Shown one piece after another: positions 38,973-49,425 of a stretch of DNA of 64,000 bases. The DNA is from Kiloniellaceae bacterium (GTDB taxonomy: Bacteria > Pseudomonadota > Alphaproteobacteria > Kiloniellales > J153), in contig JAJFGN010000004.1 of NCBI GenBank assembly GCA_021776115.1, positions 62,001 through 126,000 on the forward strand. Direction: 5' to 3'. Both the position numbers and the translations under genes were made by a program. The stretch's first letter is position 1; each line of letters opens with the position of its first letter. A model generated the notes under the pieces. That model was given only the letters and a program-made list of their open reading frames with translations. It had not been told where the DNA came from and did not search any database.

Positions 38973-39986
38973 ATGACGCCCAAGGCGGTTATTTTTGGCT
39001 GCGAAGGCCTGTCCTTGACTGCATGGGAGCGGACGTTTTTCGTACGTCACAACCCGTTCGGGTTCATTCTCTTTGGCCGCAATTGCGACTCGCCGGATCA
39101 AGTCCGCGCGCTGGTCAGCGACTTACGTGCAAGCGTCGACCGCCCGGATGCTCCGGTGTTGATCGATCAGGAAGGTGGCCGGGTTGCCCGATTGAAGCCA
39201 CCGCATTGGCGCACCGCGCCGCCCGCGGTGAGGTTCGGTGTCCTGGCGACGCGCGATTTGGAAACCGCGATCGAAGCCGTTCGCCTCAATGCCCGCATGA
39301 TCGCGGCGGAACTCAGCGACCTCGGCATAACGGTCGACTGCGTGCCGGTGCTCGATATCGCTGTCCCGGGCGCGCACGACGTCATCGGGGACCGGTCGTT
39401 TGGACGCGATCCAGACATTATTGCCACCCTGGGCCGGGCGGTTTGCGAGGGTATGCTCGCCAGCGGCGTAATGCCGGTGATGAAACACATTCCGGGCCAC
39501 GGCCGGGCGGCGGTCGATAGTCATCACGCCCTGCCGGTTGTTGAAACCGGTCGCGCGGAATTAGAAGCAAGCGACTTTATGCCGTTCCAATCCTTGGCTG
39601 ACGCCCCCTGGGCTATGACCGGACACGTGATCTACAACGCGATCGATCCAGACCTCCCGGCAACGACGTCGGCAAAGGTGATCGATGAAATCATTCGGAC
39701 CCACATCGGCTTTAAGGGCCTCTTACTGTCCGACGATCTCTCCATGCAAGCGCTTGCGGGAACCATCGGCGAACGGGCTATCGCGGCCTTGAGGGCGGGG
39801 TGCGACGTCGCCTTACATTGCAACGGGCACCCCGACGAAATGGAATCGGTCGCAAAATCGTGCGGCGCCCTGTCAAGCGAGAGCCTGGCCCGGATCGATG
39901 CGGCCACGCTTCGCCTTGCAGCGCCTTCCCCAATCGATATGGCCGCCGCGTCCTCGCGGCTGGACGTTCTTTTGGGATTACGCTGA
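38973..39986 (+). CDS. nagZ: Beta-N-acetylhexosaminidase
   Basis: IDQEGGRVARLK, KHIPGHGRAAVDSHHALPVV, SDDLSM motifs (GH3). Confidence 0.94.
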   Translation: MTPKAVIFGCEGLSLTAWERTFFVRHNPFGFILFGRNCDSPDQVRALVSDLRASVDRPDAPVLIDQEGGRVARLKPPHWRTAPPAVRFGVLATRDLETAIEAVRLNARMIAAELSDLGITVDCVPVLDIAVPGAHDVIGDRSFGRDPDIIATLGRAVCEGMLASGVMPVMKHIPGHGRAAVDSHHALPVVETGRAELEASDFMPFQSLADAPWAMTGHVIYNAIDPDLPATTSAKVIDEIIRTHIGFKGLLLSDDLSMQALAGTIGERAIAALRAGCDVALHCNGHPDEMESVAKSCGALSSESLARIDAATLRLAAPSPIDMAAASSRLDVLLGLR

Positions 39987-39988
39987 GA

Positions 39989-40693
39989 ATGGACGATCTT
40001 TTCGGTGTCGACGCCGCTGGCCTGGCGTACACGGCCTCGACTTGGCTGCTCCCGGTCCTGATTGCGATCACGTTCCACGAGGCCGCGCACGGCTATGTCG
40101 CGTGGCGTCTAGGGGACGATACTGCCTACGCCCGAGGCCGGGTGACGTTCAACCCGCTGCGCCACGTCGATCCCTTCGGGACCGTCATTCTTCCAGCTTT
40201 GCTTTTCCTGTCGCCGGCACCTTTTATTTTTGGTTGGGCCAAGCCGGTTCCGGTCGCTTTCCACCGCCTGCGCTCGCCGCGCCGCGACATGATTCTGGTC
40301 GCCGCGGCGGGACCGGGTATCAACTTCGCTTTGGCAATCGCGGCGGCCCTGTTAATGAACCTGGCGTCGCTAACGCCGGAACCCTTGTCGGACTGGCTGG
40401 AACTCAACTTGGCCCACGCGATTCTGATCAATCTCCTGCTGGCGATTTTCAACATGATGCCCTTGCCGCCCCTGGACGGCGGCCGGGTGGCGGTTGGGCT
40501 TTTGCCGCGCCAACTGGCGATACCTCTGGCGCGACTCGAGCGTTTTGGGCTCTTTATCGTGATTGGCGCCATCGTCGTGCTGCCGATGTTAGGGGATCGG
40601 ATCGGAGTCAATTTGAATGTCTTCGAGTGGTTGATCTTACGGCCGCTCGAGTGGATGTTGCCGTTTTTCTGGATGTTGAGCGGCAATGGTTAG
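39989..40693 (+). CDS. Site-2 protease family zinc metalloprotease (M50)
   Basis: ITFHEAAHGYVA HExxH and NMMPLPPLDGGRV. Confidence 0.92.
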   Translation: MDDLFGVDAAGLAYTASTWLLPVLIAITFHEAAHGYVAWRLGDDTAYARGRVTFNPLRHVDPFGTVILPALLFLSPAPFIFGWAKPVPVAFHRLRSPRRDMILVAAAGPGINFALAIAAALLMNLASLTPEPLSDWLELNLAHAILINLLLAIFNMMPLPPLDGGRVAVGLLPRQLAIPLARLERFGLFIVIGAIVVLPMLGDRIGVNLNVFEWLILRPLEWMLPFFWMLSGNG

Positions 40694-40738
40694 ATAAGAT
40701 CGGGACAGCGGAACGCGGAACTTGGTGCGAGTGAAGAC

Positions 40739-41542
40739 ATGAACGAGGCTGTGGACCCGTTTGAGGACGACAAGCCGGAACGCCATGAGGAGGGCGCTAA
40801 GCTTGTGCTCGATCTCGAGGGGTACGAGGGACCGATCGACGCGCTCCTGCAACTGGCGCGCGATCAAAAAGTGGATCTGGCCACAATCTCTATCTTGGCG
40901 CTGGCCGACCAATATCTTGAGTTCGTCGTTCACGCGCGCAAGCTCCGTTTAGAGTTGGCCGCCGATTACCTGGTGATGGCGGCGTGGCTGGCTTACCTGA
41001 AATCGCGGCTGTTACTCCCGACGTCGGATGGGGAAGAGGAACCGAGCGGCGCCGAAATGGCGGCTGCCCTGAAATTCCAATTGCAACGCTTGCAGGCCAT
41101 GCAAGACGCCGGCCTCCGCCTTCTGTCCTTGCCGCGCCTTGGCCGTGACGTATTTCCGCGCGGCGAACCCGCCCCCCTGCGGGTGGTAACGACGACGACG
41201 TATCAAGTGAGCCTTTACGAGTTGCTGAAGGCTTATGGCGGCATTCACCGTCAACGCACCGACGCCAGTCTGCGGCTAGACCCGGGCGAGTTGTTTTCAG
41301 TCGACGATGCGATTCAGCGTCTTTCGCTGCTGCTGGGCGGTTTGGTGCCGGCTTGGCAGACACTGACAAGCTTTTTACCAGAAGAACTGCGCGGCGGATT
41401 GGTGTGGCGCTCGGCAATCGCCTCGACCCTGGCCGCGAGCCTGGAAATGAGCAAGCAAGGAAAGGTGGAGTTGCGGCAGGATGGGCCATTTCGGCCGATC
41501 TATCTACGCAGTGGCCGCCAGAATCCGACGGAGCAAGCATGA
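40739..41542 (+). CDS. scpA: Segregation and condensation protein A
   Basis: LDLEGYEGPIDALLQLARDQKVDLATISILALADQYLEFV. Confidence 0.94.
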   Translation: MNEAVDPFEDDKPERHEEGAKLVLDLEGYEGPIDALLQLARDQKVDLATISILALADQYLEFVVHARKLRLELAADYLVMAAWLAYLKSRLLLPTSDGEEEPSGAEMAAALKFQLQRLQAMQDAGLRLLSLPRLGRDVFPRGEPAPLRVVTTTTYQVSLYELLKAYGGIHRQRTDASLRLDPGELFSVDDAIQRLSLLLGGLVPAWQTLTSFLPEELRGGLVWRSAIASTLAASLEMSKQGKVELRQDGPFRPIYLRSGRQNPTEQA

Positions 41543-42366
41543 CCGATCGTTTTGCGCACTTACGCCTGATCGAAGCTCTTCTCTTTACCTCGGCGGAGCC
41601 CCTCGGCCGCGCGCAGCTTATGCGCCACCTGCCCGAGGACGCGAACCTGGATGAACTTATGGAGGAGCTAGCGGGCCACTATGCCAACCGCGGCTTCAAT
41701 CTCGTTCATCTCGGCGCACGCTGGGCCTTCCGCAGCGCCTCGGACTTGGCGCCTCTGATGCAGATCGAAACCAAATCGGAGCGCAAGCCGACCCGGGCCG
41801 CGATCGAAACCTTGGCCATTATTGCCTACCACCAACCCGTGACACGCGGCGAAATCGAGGAGGTGCGTGGCGTCGCCCTGTCCAGAGGCACCTTGGACAC
41901 CTTGCTTGAGGCCGGTTGGATCAAGCCCAAGGGTCGCCGGCGGACGCCCGGCAAGCCCGTGACCTGGGGAACCACGGACGCGTTTCTAGATCATTTCGGC
42001 CTGGAAAGCCTGGAAAGTCTGCCTGGCGTTGCCGAGCTGAAAGCGGCCGGTTTGATCGATATCCGTCCGGCCGTGACGGCTCTTGGAGGCCGGGGCCATC
42101 TGCTCGCCCCCGGTGAAGTGGGCGAAGACGTGGAGAGCGAGACTCAAAACGAGGACGGGGATGAGCCGGGCCTCGCCGAAGCTCTCGCCGCCGATTTTGG
42201 AGAAAATCTTGTCGCGGATCAGGAGACATCCGATACCGGGGAACCTGAGGATGATGATTCTGCGCCTCAATCCGCTGCCCGGCACGACAGTCCATCGGAT
42301 ACGGAAAACCCGGATGGGGAGAACGAGGTTCCGATTCAGCGATATGCGGGACCGACGGAACGATAA
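41539..42366 (+). CDS. scpB: Segregation and condensation protein B
   Basis: LIEALLFTSAEPLGRAQLMRHLP...ETLAIIAYHQPVTRGEIEEVRGV. Confidence 0.93.
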   Translation: MTDRFAHLRLIEALLFTSAEPLGRAQLMRHLPEDANLDELMEELAGHYANRGFNLVHLGARWAFRSASDLAPLMQIETKSERKPTRAAIETLAIIAYHQPVTRGEIEEVRGVALSRGTLDTLLEAGWIKPKGRRRTPGKPVTWGTTDAFLDHFGLESLESLPGVAELKAAGLIDIRPAVTALGGRGHLLAPGEVGEDVESETQNEDGDEPGLAEALAADFGENLVADQETSDTGEPEDDDSAPQSAARHDSPSDTENPDGENEVPIQRYAGPTER

Positions 42367-42417
42367 GAATCTGTGCCGCGGTTGCCATAGGCCGGTTCCC
42401 GAAATAGCTTTCGGCAC

Positions 42418-43593
42418 ATGAACGATCCAAAGGGCGCTGCGCCCGGGCCAGATCGCGCGGCCGAACAAACCCCCAAAGAGCCTGCCCTGGTCCTGGATCG
42501 GGTGAGTCATGCCTATGGCGACCTCCTTGCGGTAGACGATCTTTCTCTTACGGTCGCGGCCGGCGAGCTGGTCTGCCTCCTGGGGCCGTCGGGCTGCGGC
42601 AAGACGACTGCCTTGCGTATCGCCGCAGGGCTCGAGCACCTGCAAGCAGGCCGGGTCGTCTTGGCTGGGCGGGTCGTGGCGGGGGAGCGCAGGGAATTGC
42701 CCCCCGAGGAACGTAATATTGGCTTGGTGTTCCAGGACTACGCCCTGTTTCCGCACCTCAGCGTGCGGGCGAACGTCGCCTTCGGTCTGAACAAGCTGCC
42801 CGCGAAAGAGCGCCGGACCAGAGCGGAGCAGGTGCTGGCGCAGGTCGGCATGGACACCTACGCCGAGGCTTATCCGCATCAGCTGTCCGGCGGTCAGCAG
42901 CAGCGCGTCGCCCTGGCAAGGGCCCTGGCGCCGCGCCCCCCGGTCATGTTGCTGGACGAGCCATTTTCCGGGCTCGACCAGGCCCTGCGCAACCAGATCC
43001 GGGATCAGACCCTGCATGTCCTGAAGCAAAGCGGCGCCGCCACGCTGATGGTCACGCACGATCCGGAAGAGGCCATGTTCATGGCCGACAGAGTGGCCCT
43101 GATGCGCGATGGGCGAATGGTCCAGATCGGCCAACCGTCCGAACTTTATGTCGCCCCGCGAGACGCCTTCGTCGCCTCCTTCTTCGGAGAGGTCAATCGG
43201 CTGCCCGGCACGGTGCACGAGGGCCGCGTACAAACCCCGTTTGGCTGGGTTCGGGCCGAGGGTCACGCCGAAGGGGCGGAGGTTGAAGTCCTAATTAGGC
43301 CGGAAGCCCTCATCTTGCGCCCGATCGGGCCGGGTTGCCGGGCCGGCGAACGACCGGCGCACGTCCTCGCCTCGCGTATGCTGGGACGCAGCAGCATGAT
43401 TCACCTGAGCGTCCATGGTGCCCATGGTAACCATCTTCATTTGCACGCCCGTATTCCCGGCCGCCATCTTCCCGCCGAAGCAGAGGTCATGGCGGTCGAG
43501 CTCGACCGAGGCCAAGCCTTTGTTTTTCCTATAACTCGTGCAGGATCATCCGGGCCGATGCCGCCTTCCGCGCCTGGCGAGACGCAGAATTAG
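42418..43593 (+). CDS. ABC transporter ATP-binding protein (FbpC/PotA-like, TOBE region)
   Basis: LLGPSGCGKTTALRIAAG, LSGGQQQRVALARAL, LDEPFSGLD. Confidence 0.9.
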   Translation: MNDPKGAAPGPDRAAEQTPKEPALVLDRVSHAYGDLLAVDDLSLTVAAGELVCLLGPSGCGKTTALRIAAGLEHLQAGRVVLAGRVVAGERRELPPEERNIGLVFQDYALFPHLSVRANVAFGLNKLPAKERRTRAEQVLAQVGMDTYAEAYPHQLSGGQQQRVALARALAPRPPVMLLDEPFSGLDQALRNQIRDQTLHVLKQSGAATLMVTHDPEEAMFMADRVALMRDGRMVQIGQPSELYVAPRDAFVASFFGEVNRLPGTVHEGRVQTPFGWVRAEGHAEGAEVEVLIRPEALILRPIGPGCRAGERPAHVLASRMLGRSSMIHLSVHGAHGNHLHLHARIPGRHLPAEAEVMAVELDRGQAFVFPITRAGSSGPMPPSAPGETQN

Positions 43594-43704
43594 GCCGATC
43601 CGGACGAATACGGCTCTAGGGCCCGGCGGACGTTGCGGTCTGGGGGGCTTTTTGCCATAGTCCGGCCTCAAGAAGCCGATTTTTATTACGTAGGAGAGCC
43701 CAGG

Positions 43705-43941
43705 ATGGGTACGTTCAGTATCTGGCATTGGCTCATTGTCCTGGCCGTCGTGCTGGTCCTTTTTGGTGGCGGCGGCAAGATCCCCAAGTTGATGCGCGAC
43801 ATGGGTCAAGGCATCAACGCCTTCAAGAAGGGCTTGAAGGAAGAGGATAAGAAGAAGGACAAGGTGGCCACGGATGCCGAGGCGGACACGGAAACGACCG
43901 CGTCCAGGATAGAAGAAAAAGATAAGGCCGCCAGCGGCTGA
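43705..43941 (+). CDS. tatA: Twin-arginine translocase subunit TatA
   Basis: [44 protein letters not shown]. Confidence 0.95.
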   Translation: MGTFSIWHWLIVLAVVLVLFGGGGKIPKLMRDMGQGINAFKKGLKEEDKKKDKVATDAEADTETTASRIEEKDKAASG

Positions 43942-43997
43942 GGCCGGCTCGGGCTGGCTGATACCAAGGCCGGCCCGCCAAAAAGTGATGCGCCGTC

Positions 43998-44480
43998 ATG
44001 CTTGACATCGGATGGTCGGAAATGGCGGTGATCGCGCTGGTCGCGCTCATCGTCATCGGTCCCAAGGAATTGCCACAGGCCATGCGGGCCGCCACGAAGT
44101 GGATCCGCAAGGCCCGTTCGCTTGCGCGCGAGTTCCAATCCGGTGTCGACGATATGGTCCGCGAGGCGGACTTAGAAGACGCGCGTAAGGCAATCCAAAC
44201 CACGCAAAATTTCGATGTCGATAAAGCCTTGGAGCAAACAATAGATCCGACCGGTGACGTTCGCGACGAAGCCAAGGATCTGGAGCGAACGGCGCAGTCG
44301 GATGAGACCGAGAAGCCGGTAACGCAGCAAGACGATGCTTCGGATAATTCGCCAGCGCCAGCCGAAGCGGCGACGGTGATTGAACACCCGCTCAAGGTTG
44401 CGCCCGCCCATTCCGTCACCCCACCGGCCGAAGACACCGCCGGGGCTGACGCGGACGGCGGCACGTCCAAGAGGGCATAG
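43998..44480 (+). CDS. tatB: Twin-arginine translocase subunit TatB
   Basis: MLDIGWSEMAVIALVALIVIGPKELPQAMRAATKWIRKARSLAREFQSGVDDMVREADL. Confidence 0.95.
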   Translation: MLDIGWSEMAVIALVALIVIGPKELPQAMRAATKWIRKARSLAREFQSGVDDMVREADLEDARKAIQTTQNFDVDKALEQTIDPTGDVRDEAKDLERTAQSDETEKPVTQQDDASDNSPAPAEAATVIEHPLKVAPAHSVTPPAEDTAGADADGGTSKRA

Positions 44481-44485
44481 GCGCC

Positions 44486-45319
44486 GTGGCCGAGGCAACC
44501 GAGCCATCCGACCAACATAAGATGCCCTTGCTCGATCATTTGATTGAGCTGCGGCAGCGCCTGCTGTACTCCGCGCTCGCGCTGATTGTGGCCTTCCTCA
44601 TTAGCTTTTACTTCGCCCGGCCGCTTTTCGATTTCCTGGTCACGCCGCTAGCCGAGATACTGGAGCAGCGCGCAGGCGTAAACGGCGCGCGGCGTTTGAT
44701 CTTCACCGACCTTACCGAGGTGTTTTTTACCTACGTCAAGGTCGCCTTCTTTTTTGGCGCCTTCGTCGTTTGCCCAATCTTCCTGACCCAGCTCTGGCTG
44801 TTCATTGCACCGGGGTTGTACCGCAACGAAAAGACCGCTTTCGCGCCGTTCCTGATCGCCAGCCCGGTTCTGTTCTTAATCGGCGCCTCCCTGGTCTACT
44901 ACGTCATATTCCCGCTGGCCTGGGAGTTCTTTCTCAGCTTCGAGACCGCGGGCGGGCCGGGCACGCTACCGATCGAACTGGAAGCCAAGGTGAACGAATA
45001 CCTGTCCCTGGTCATGAAGCTGATCTTTGCTTTCGGGCTGTGCTTTCAACTTCCGGTCATCATGACCCTGCTGGCGCGGGTTGGGCTGGCGACCTCCAAG
45101 GGCATGGCGGCCAAGCGGAAATACGCCATTGTGGGCGTCTTCGTCGTCGCGGCGGTCTTCACGCCGCCCGATCCCTTGAGTCAACTGAGCTTGGCCATTC
45201 CGATCATCCTGCTTTACGAAATCTCGATCTTGATGGCGAAGCTGGTTGAGAAAAAGAAGGCCGAGAGTGAGGACGATCTGGACGACGATTCCCCGGACAA
45301 CTCTCTGACTGAATCCTGA
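44486..45319 (+). CDS. tatC: Twin-arginine translocase subunit TatC
   Basis: MPLLDHLIELRQRLLYSALALIVAF...six-TM TatC features. Confidence 0.96.
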   Translation: MAEATEPSDQHKMPLLDHLIELRQRLLYSALALIVAFLISFYFARPLFDFLVTPLAEILEQRAGVNGARRLIFTDLTEVFFTYVKVAFFFGAFVVCPIFLTQLWLFIAPGLYRNEKTAFAPFLIASPVLFLIGASLVYYVIFPLAWEFFLSFETAGGPGTLPIELEAKVNEYLSLVMKLIFAFGLCFQLPVIMTLLARVGLATSKGMAAKRKYAIVGVFVVAAVFTPPDPLSQLSLAIPIILLYEISILMAKLVEKKKAESEDDLDDDSPDNSLTES

Positions 45320-45439
45320 CGCCTTCGGGGGTCGGGAATCGAAGGTGGGGTTAGGCGATAGACCTTGGCGCGCTCAGACCGTATAACGGCGCGCGGCGCT
45401 TCTATCTCACACCGATTCGCTTGAAATGACGATGGGGCC

Positions 45440-46726
45440 ATGCTCGACCTAAAGTGGATTCGCGACCACCCCGACGACCTCGACGCCGGCTTGCGGCGCC
45501 GGGGGCATCCGCCGATGTCGGCTAAAGTCCTGGAGTTGGATTCCCAGCACCGGGATGCGGTGACCAATCTGCAAACCTTCGAGGCACACCGTAACGCCGC
45601 CTCGAAGGCGATCGGCGAGGCCAAGCGCAAGGGCGAGGACGCCAGCGAACGTGTGGCTGAGGTTGCCGGTATCAAGGACAAGATCGCTGAAACCGAGGAA
45701 CGCCAGCGGACCCTGGGCGCCGAGCTTGAAGATATACTCGCGGGCTTGCCAAATTTGCCTGCCGCCGATGTGCCGGACGGGGCTGACGAAGAGGCGAACC
45801 TGCTCCTGCGCAGCCACGGCGAAGCGCGCAAGCCGAATTTCAAGGCCAAGCAGCACTTCGAGTTGGGCGAGGATCTGGGCCTGCTGGATTTCGACCGGGC
45901 GGCAAAACTGTCGGGCGCACGCTTCGTGGTCATGCGCGGTGCCGTGGCGCGCCTGCACCGGGCTTTGGCGCAGTTCATGATCGACCTACACACGACCGAG
46001 CATGGTTACACCGAGGTCGCGCCGCCTTATCTGGTGCGCGATCATGTTCTCTACGGGACCGGACAACTGCCAAAATTCGGCGAGGATCTGTTCCGCACGG
46101 AGGAGGGGTTCTGGCTGATCCCGACCGCCGAGGTGCCGCTGACCAATCTGGTCGCGGGCGATATCCTGGACGAGTCCGCCCTGCCGATCCGAGTCACGGC
46201 GCTGACCCCCTGTTTCCGCTCCGAGGCCGGGGCGGCGGGCAAGGACACGCGCGGCATGCTGCGCCAGCATCAGTTCGACAAGGTCGAGATGGTTTCGATC
46301 GCGCATCCAGAGCGCTCGAAAGAGGAACTCGAGCGCATGACCGCCTGCGCCGAGGAGGTGCTCAAGCGCCTGGGCTTGGCCTACCGGGTCATGGTGCTTT
46401 CGACCGGCGACATGGGGTTCGGCGCCCGCAAGACTCACGACATCGAGGTTTGGCTGCCGGGGCAGGGCGCCTACCGGGAAATCTCCAGTTGTTCCAACTG
46501 CGGGGATTTCCAGGCCCGGCGCATGAAGGCGCGTTACCGCACCGCCGGGGCCAAGGGCACAAACTTCGTACACACCCTCAACGGGTCCGGCGTCGCCGTT
46601 GGGCGCTGCCTGATCGCGGTCATGGAGACCTATCAGCGCGCCGACGGCTCGATCGAGATTCCCGAGGCGCTGCGCCCCTACATGGGCGGGGTGACGGAGA
46701 TTGAAGTTCCGGGGTCCCATGGCTGA
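45440..46726 (+). CDS. serS: Seryl-tRNA synthetase
   Basis: N-terminal coiled coil; [43 protein letters not shown]. Confidence 0.97.
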   Translation: MLDLKWIRDHPDDLDAGLRRRGHPPMSAKVLELDSQHRDAVTNLQTFEAHRNAASKAIGEAKRKGEDASERVAEVAGIKDKIAETEERQRTLGAELEDILAGLPNLPAADVPDGADEEANLLLRSHGEARKPNFKAKQHFELGEDLGLLDFDRAAKLSGARFVVMRGAVARLHRALAQFMIDLHTTEHGYTEVAPPYLVRDHVLYGTGQLPKFGEDLFRTEEGFWLIPTAEVPLTNLVAGDILDESALPIRVTALTPCFRSEAGAAGKDTRGMLRQHQFDKVEMVSIAHPERSKEELERMTACAEEVLKRLGLAYRVMVLSTGDMGFGARKTHDIEVWLPGQGAYREISSCSNCGDFQARRMKARYRTAGAKGTNFVHTLNGSGVAVGRCLIAVMETYQRADGSIEIPEALRPYMGGVTEIEVPGSHG

Positions 46727-47501
46727 GGGCCCGATCGCGCTCGAGACGGCCCGTATCCTGGTGACGAACGACGACGGCATCCACGCCCCTGGCTTGAGCG
46801 CGCTGACGCGCATCGCCCGGTCGCTAACCGACGACGTCTGGGTCGTCGCCCCCGAGACCGAGCAGAGCGCGACCAGCCATTCGCTGACCCTGCGCCGGCC
46901 CTTGCGGGCACGGCGGTTGGACGAGCAGCGCTACTCGGTCGACGGGACGCCGACCGACTGCGTCCTGGTCGCGCATCGGCACATCATGGTGGAGCGGCCC
47001 GCCGATCTGGTGCTCTCGGGCATCAACCACGGCGCCAACCTGGGCGAGGACGTGACCTATTCCGGCACGGTCGCGGCGGCCATGGAGGCCGCGCTCCTTG
47101 GTGTCCGGGCCATCGCGTTCAGCCAGTTGCGGCAGGACGACGGTAAGATTTCCTGGGATACGGCGGAGCGCTTCGGACCCGATATCGTGCGCCGCGCCAT
47201 GACGCTCGACTGGCCCGCCGACCTTTTGCTCAACGTGAATTTTCCGGCGGTCGGGCCGGATGAGGTTTCGGGTCTGCGCGCCTGCCGTCAGGGACGCCGG
47301 GACGAGGGCACCACGATCACGCAAGGCGCCGATCCATCCGGCCGGCCGTACCTGTGGGTCGGCAATTTCCTGAGCGATGCGAGCTCCGAAAAGGGCACCG
47401 ACCTTGCCGCCGTGGTGGACAACGCCATCGCGATTACGCCACTGCATCTGGATCTGACCCACAAAGGCACTTTGCCCAAACTCGAGGACATCTTCGGGTG
47501 A
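46719..47501 (+). CDS. surE: 5'/3'-nucleotidase SurE
   Basis: [41 protein letters not shown]. Confidence 0.96.
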   Translation: MAEGPIALETARILVTNDDGIHAPGLSALTRIARSLTDDVWVVAPETEQSATSHSLTLRRPLRARRLDEQRYSVDGTPTDCVLVAHRHIMVERPADLVLSGINHGANLGEDVTYSGTVAAAMEAALLGVRAIAFSQLRQDDGKISWDTAERFGPDIVRRAMTLDWPADLLLNVNFPAVGPDEVSGLRACRQGRRDEGTTITQGADPSGRPYLWVGNFLSDASSEKGTDLAAVVDNAIAITPLHLDLTHKGTLPKLEDIFG

Positions 47502-48175
47502 CGACCGCGGCCCGCAAGATCCGGCTGGTCATGGAGCTGCGCCGCTCGGGAATTAACGACACCCACGTGCTTTCGGCCATCGAGCGCATTCCGCGCGAAG
47601 CCTTCGTACCCGAAGCGTTTCAGGACCAAGCCTATGAGAACCGGGCGCTGCCGATCGGTTTCGGACAGACCCTGAGCCAACCGGGCGTGGTTGCGGCCAT
47701 GACCCAGGCGTTGAAAACCGACCGCCGCCTCAAAGTTTTGGAGATCGGAACCGGGTCCGGTTATCAAGGCGCCATTCTCTCGCGCCTGTGCCGCCGGCTC
47801 TATACCATCGAGCGTTACCGCGATCTGGGGCGCGAGGCCGAGGCGCGGTTTTACGATCTTCGATTGCACAACATCACGACCCGGATCGGGGACGGCTACA
47901 AAGGCTGGCCGGAGCAGGCACCCTTCAGCCGCATTATCGTGACAGCGGCGGCGCTCGAAGTCCCAGGAACTCTGGTCGATCAGCTTAGTCCGGGTGGTAT
48001 TCTTATCGTCCCGATCGGCCAAACCGGGCGGGAACAGGCTCTCTTGCGACTGACTCGCGACGAATACGGTCAAATTCATGAGGAGCGTCTGGGCGGCGTA
48101 CGCTTTGTGCCAATGGTCGCCGGCCTTCCTGCCACGGCTGAAGCCAGCCAGGCGCCACGGCGGGCTAGAGCCTAA
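47498..48175 (+). CDS. pcm: Protein-L-isoaspartate O-methyltransferase
   Basis: LEIGTGSGYQGAILSRL; adjacent to surE; GTG start overlapping surE stop. Confidence 0.94.
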   Translation: MTTAARKIRLVMELRRSGINDTHVLSAIERIPREAFVPEAFQDQAYENRALPIGFGQTLSQPGVVAAMTQALKTDRRLKVLEIGTGSGYQGAILSRLCRRLYTIERYRDLGREAEARFYDLRLHNITTRIGDGYKGWPEQAPFSRIIVTAAALEVPGTLVDQLSPGGILIVPIGQTGREQALLRLTRDEYGQIHEERLGGVRFVPMVAGLPATAEASQAPRRARA

Positions 48176-48201
48176 TCCAAGCGGATAAGACTCTAGACCT
48201 G

Positions 48202-49419
48202 ATGGGCCGACTCTGGCATGAGAACAGTGGCTATCCTGACTTCGGAAGGATGATGGAAGGCAAGCCAAGGGCATCAGAGACTGCGAGCCGGCGTCCACAG
48301 GCCAGGATCGCGGACACCAACAGGTGCAAGGTTGTTTGGGCCGGGCCTCTACTTGCCATCGCCCTGGCCGCTTGCGGTGGCGGGAACACGCGCCTGTCTT
48401 ACCTGCCGCCGCCCGATCCACCGCCAATCCCACAGCGCAAACCGCCTCTGCCGCCTGCCACAGCAACGGCGCTGAGCCATCAGCAGGCGTCCGTACAGCG
48501 GATCGCGATAAGCCCGCGCCCAGCGACTGTCGCTAAATCTCCCTTGGCGCCAATTCCGGCGGCGCGCTCAGGTGCTGCCGTGCCCTTTGCCTACGTCGTG
48601 CAACGGGGCGATACGGTCTATGGGATCTCGCGAAAGCTAGGCGTGCCCCTGCGCGAAGTCATAGACGCGAATGTCCTGACACCGCCCTACAGCTTGAGGG
48701 TGTCGCAGTCGCTGCGCATCCCTAATCCCCGCCGGCACGCGGTCCGCCGGGGCGAAACCGTTTACGGTATTTCGCGGGATTACGGTGTCGAGATGACCGA
48801 ATTGGTGCGCCTTAACGGGATCGCGCCGCCTTATACCATTTCTCTGGGCGCGCAGCTGGTTCTGCCGGCGGCGGCCATTGGGGCCCCACCCAGAACCGTG
48901 CCCACGGCCGATGCGCCAGGAAAGCTCGACCCTCCGGCTAAGACCGCCCCCGGTGCGGTGCAGAAGGCAGCGGTCCAGGCGCCTGCTAAGCCCGCCCGGC
49001 TGGCGGCAATCCCGCAGCCGCCGCCGCGCGCGGGCAGCAAGTTCTTGTGGCCGGCCAAAGGCAAGCTGCTTGCGACCTTCGGCCCCAAACAGGGTGGATT
49101 GCACAATGACGGAATCAATATAGCCGCGCCGCGCGGCGCCCCCGTGCGCGCCGCCGAAAACGGGGTTGTGGTCTACAGCGGTAACGAATTACGCGGCTTC
49201 GGCAACCTGATCCTGATCAAGCACGCCGGCGGCTGGGTCACGGCGTACGCGCACACAGAAGAAATTCGGGTCGGGCGGGGTCAAAAAGTGAAGCGGGGCC
49301 AAACCATCGCCAAGGTGGGCAGCTCCGGCAATGTATCACGGCCGCAATTGCACTTCGAGATCCGCAAAGGATCGCGCGCCGTCGACCCGCGCCGTTTTCT
49401 CGGTAAGAAATTGGCCTAG
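48202..49419 (+). CDS. LysM/M23 peptidoglycan DD-metallopeptidase-like lipoprotein (NlpD-type)
   Basis: ALAACGGG lipobox; two LysM domains (VQRGDTVYGISRKLGVP, VRRGETVYGISRDYGV); M23 domain HNDGINIAAPRGAPV...HFEIRKGSRAVDPRRFL. Confidence 0.92.
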   Translation: MGRLWHENSGYPDFGRMMEGKPRASETASRRPQARIADTNRCKVVWAGPLLAIALAACGGGNTRLSYLPPPDPPPIPQRKPPLPPATATALSHQQASVQRIAISPRPATVAKSPLAPIPAARSGAAVPFAYVVQRGDTVYGISRKLGVPLREVIDANVLTPPYSLRVSQSLRIPNPRRHAVRRGETVYGISRDYGVEMTELVRLNGIAPPYTISLGAQLVLPAAAIGAPPRTVPTADAPGKLDPPAKTAPGAVQKAAVQAPAKPARLAAIPQPPPRAGSKFLWPAKGKLLATFGPKQGGLHNDGINIAAPRGAPVRAAENGVVVYSGNELRGFGNLILIKHAGGWVTAYAHTEEIRVGRGQKVKRGQTIAKVGSSGNVSRPQLHFEIRKGSRAVDPRRFLGKKLA

Positions 49420-49425
49420 GTTTGC

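Noticed and set aside
41986-43266. 426-aa minus-strand ORF
   Set aside because: Antisense to scpB and an ABC ATPase gene; shadow ORF.
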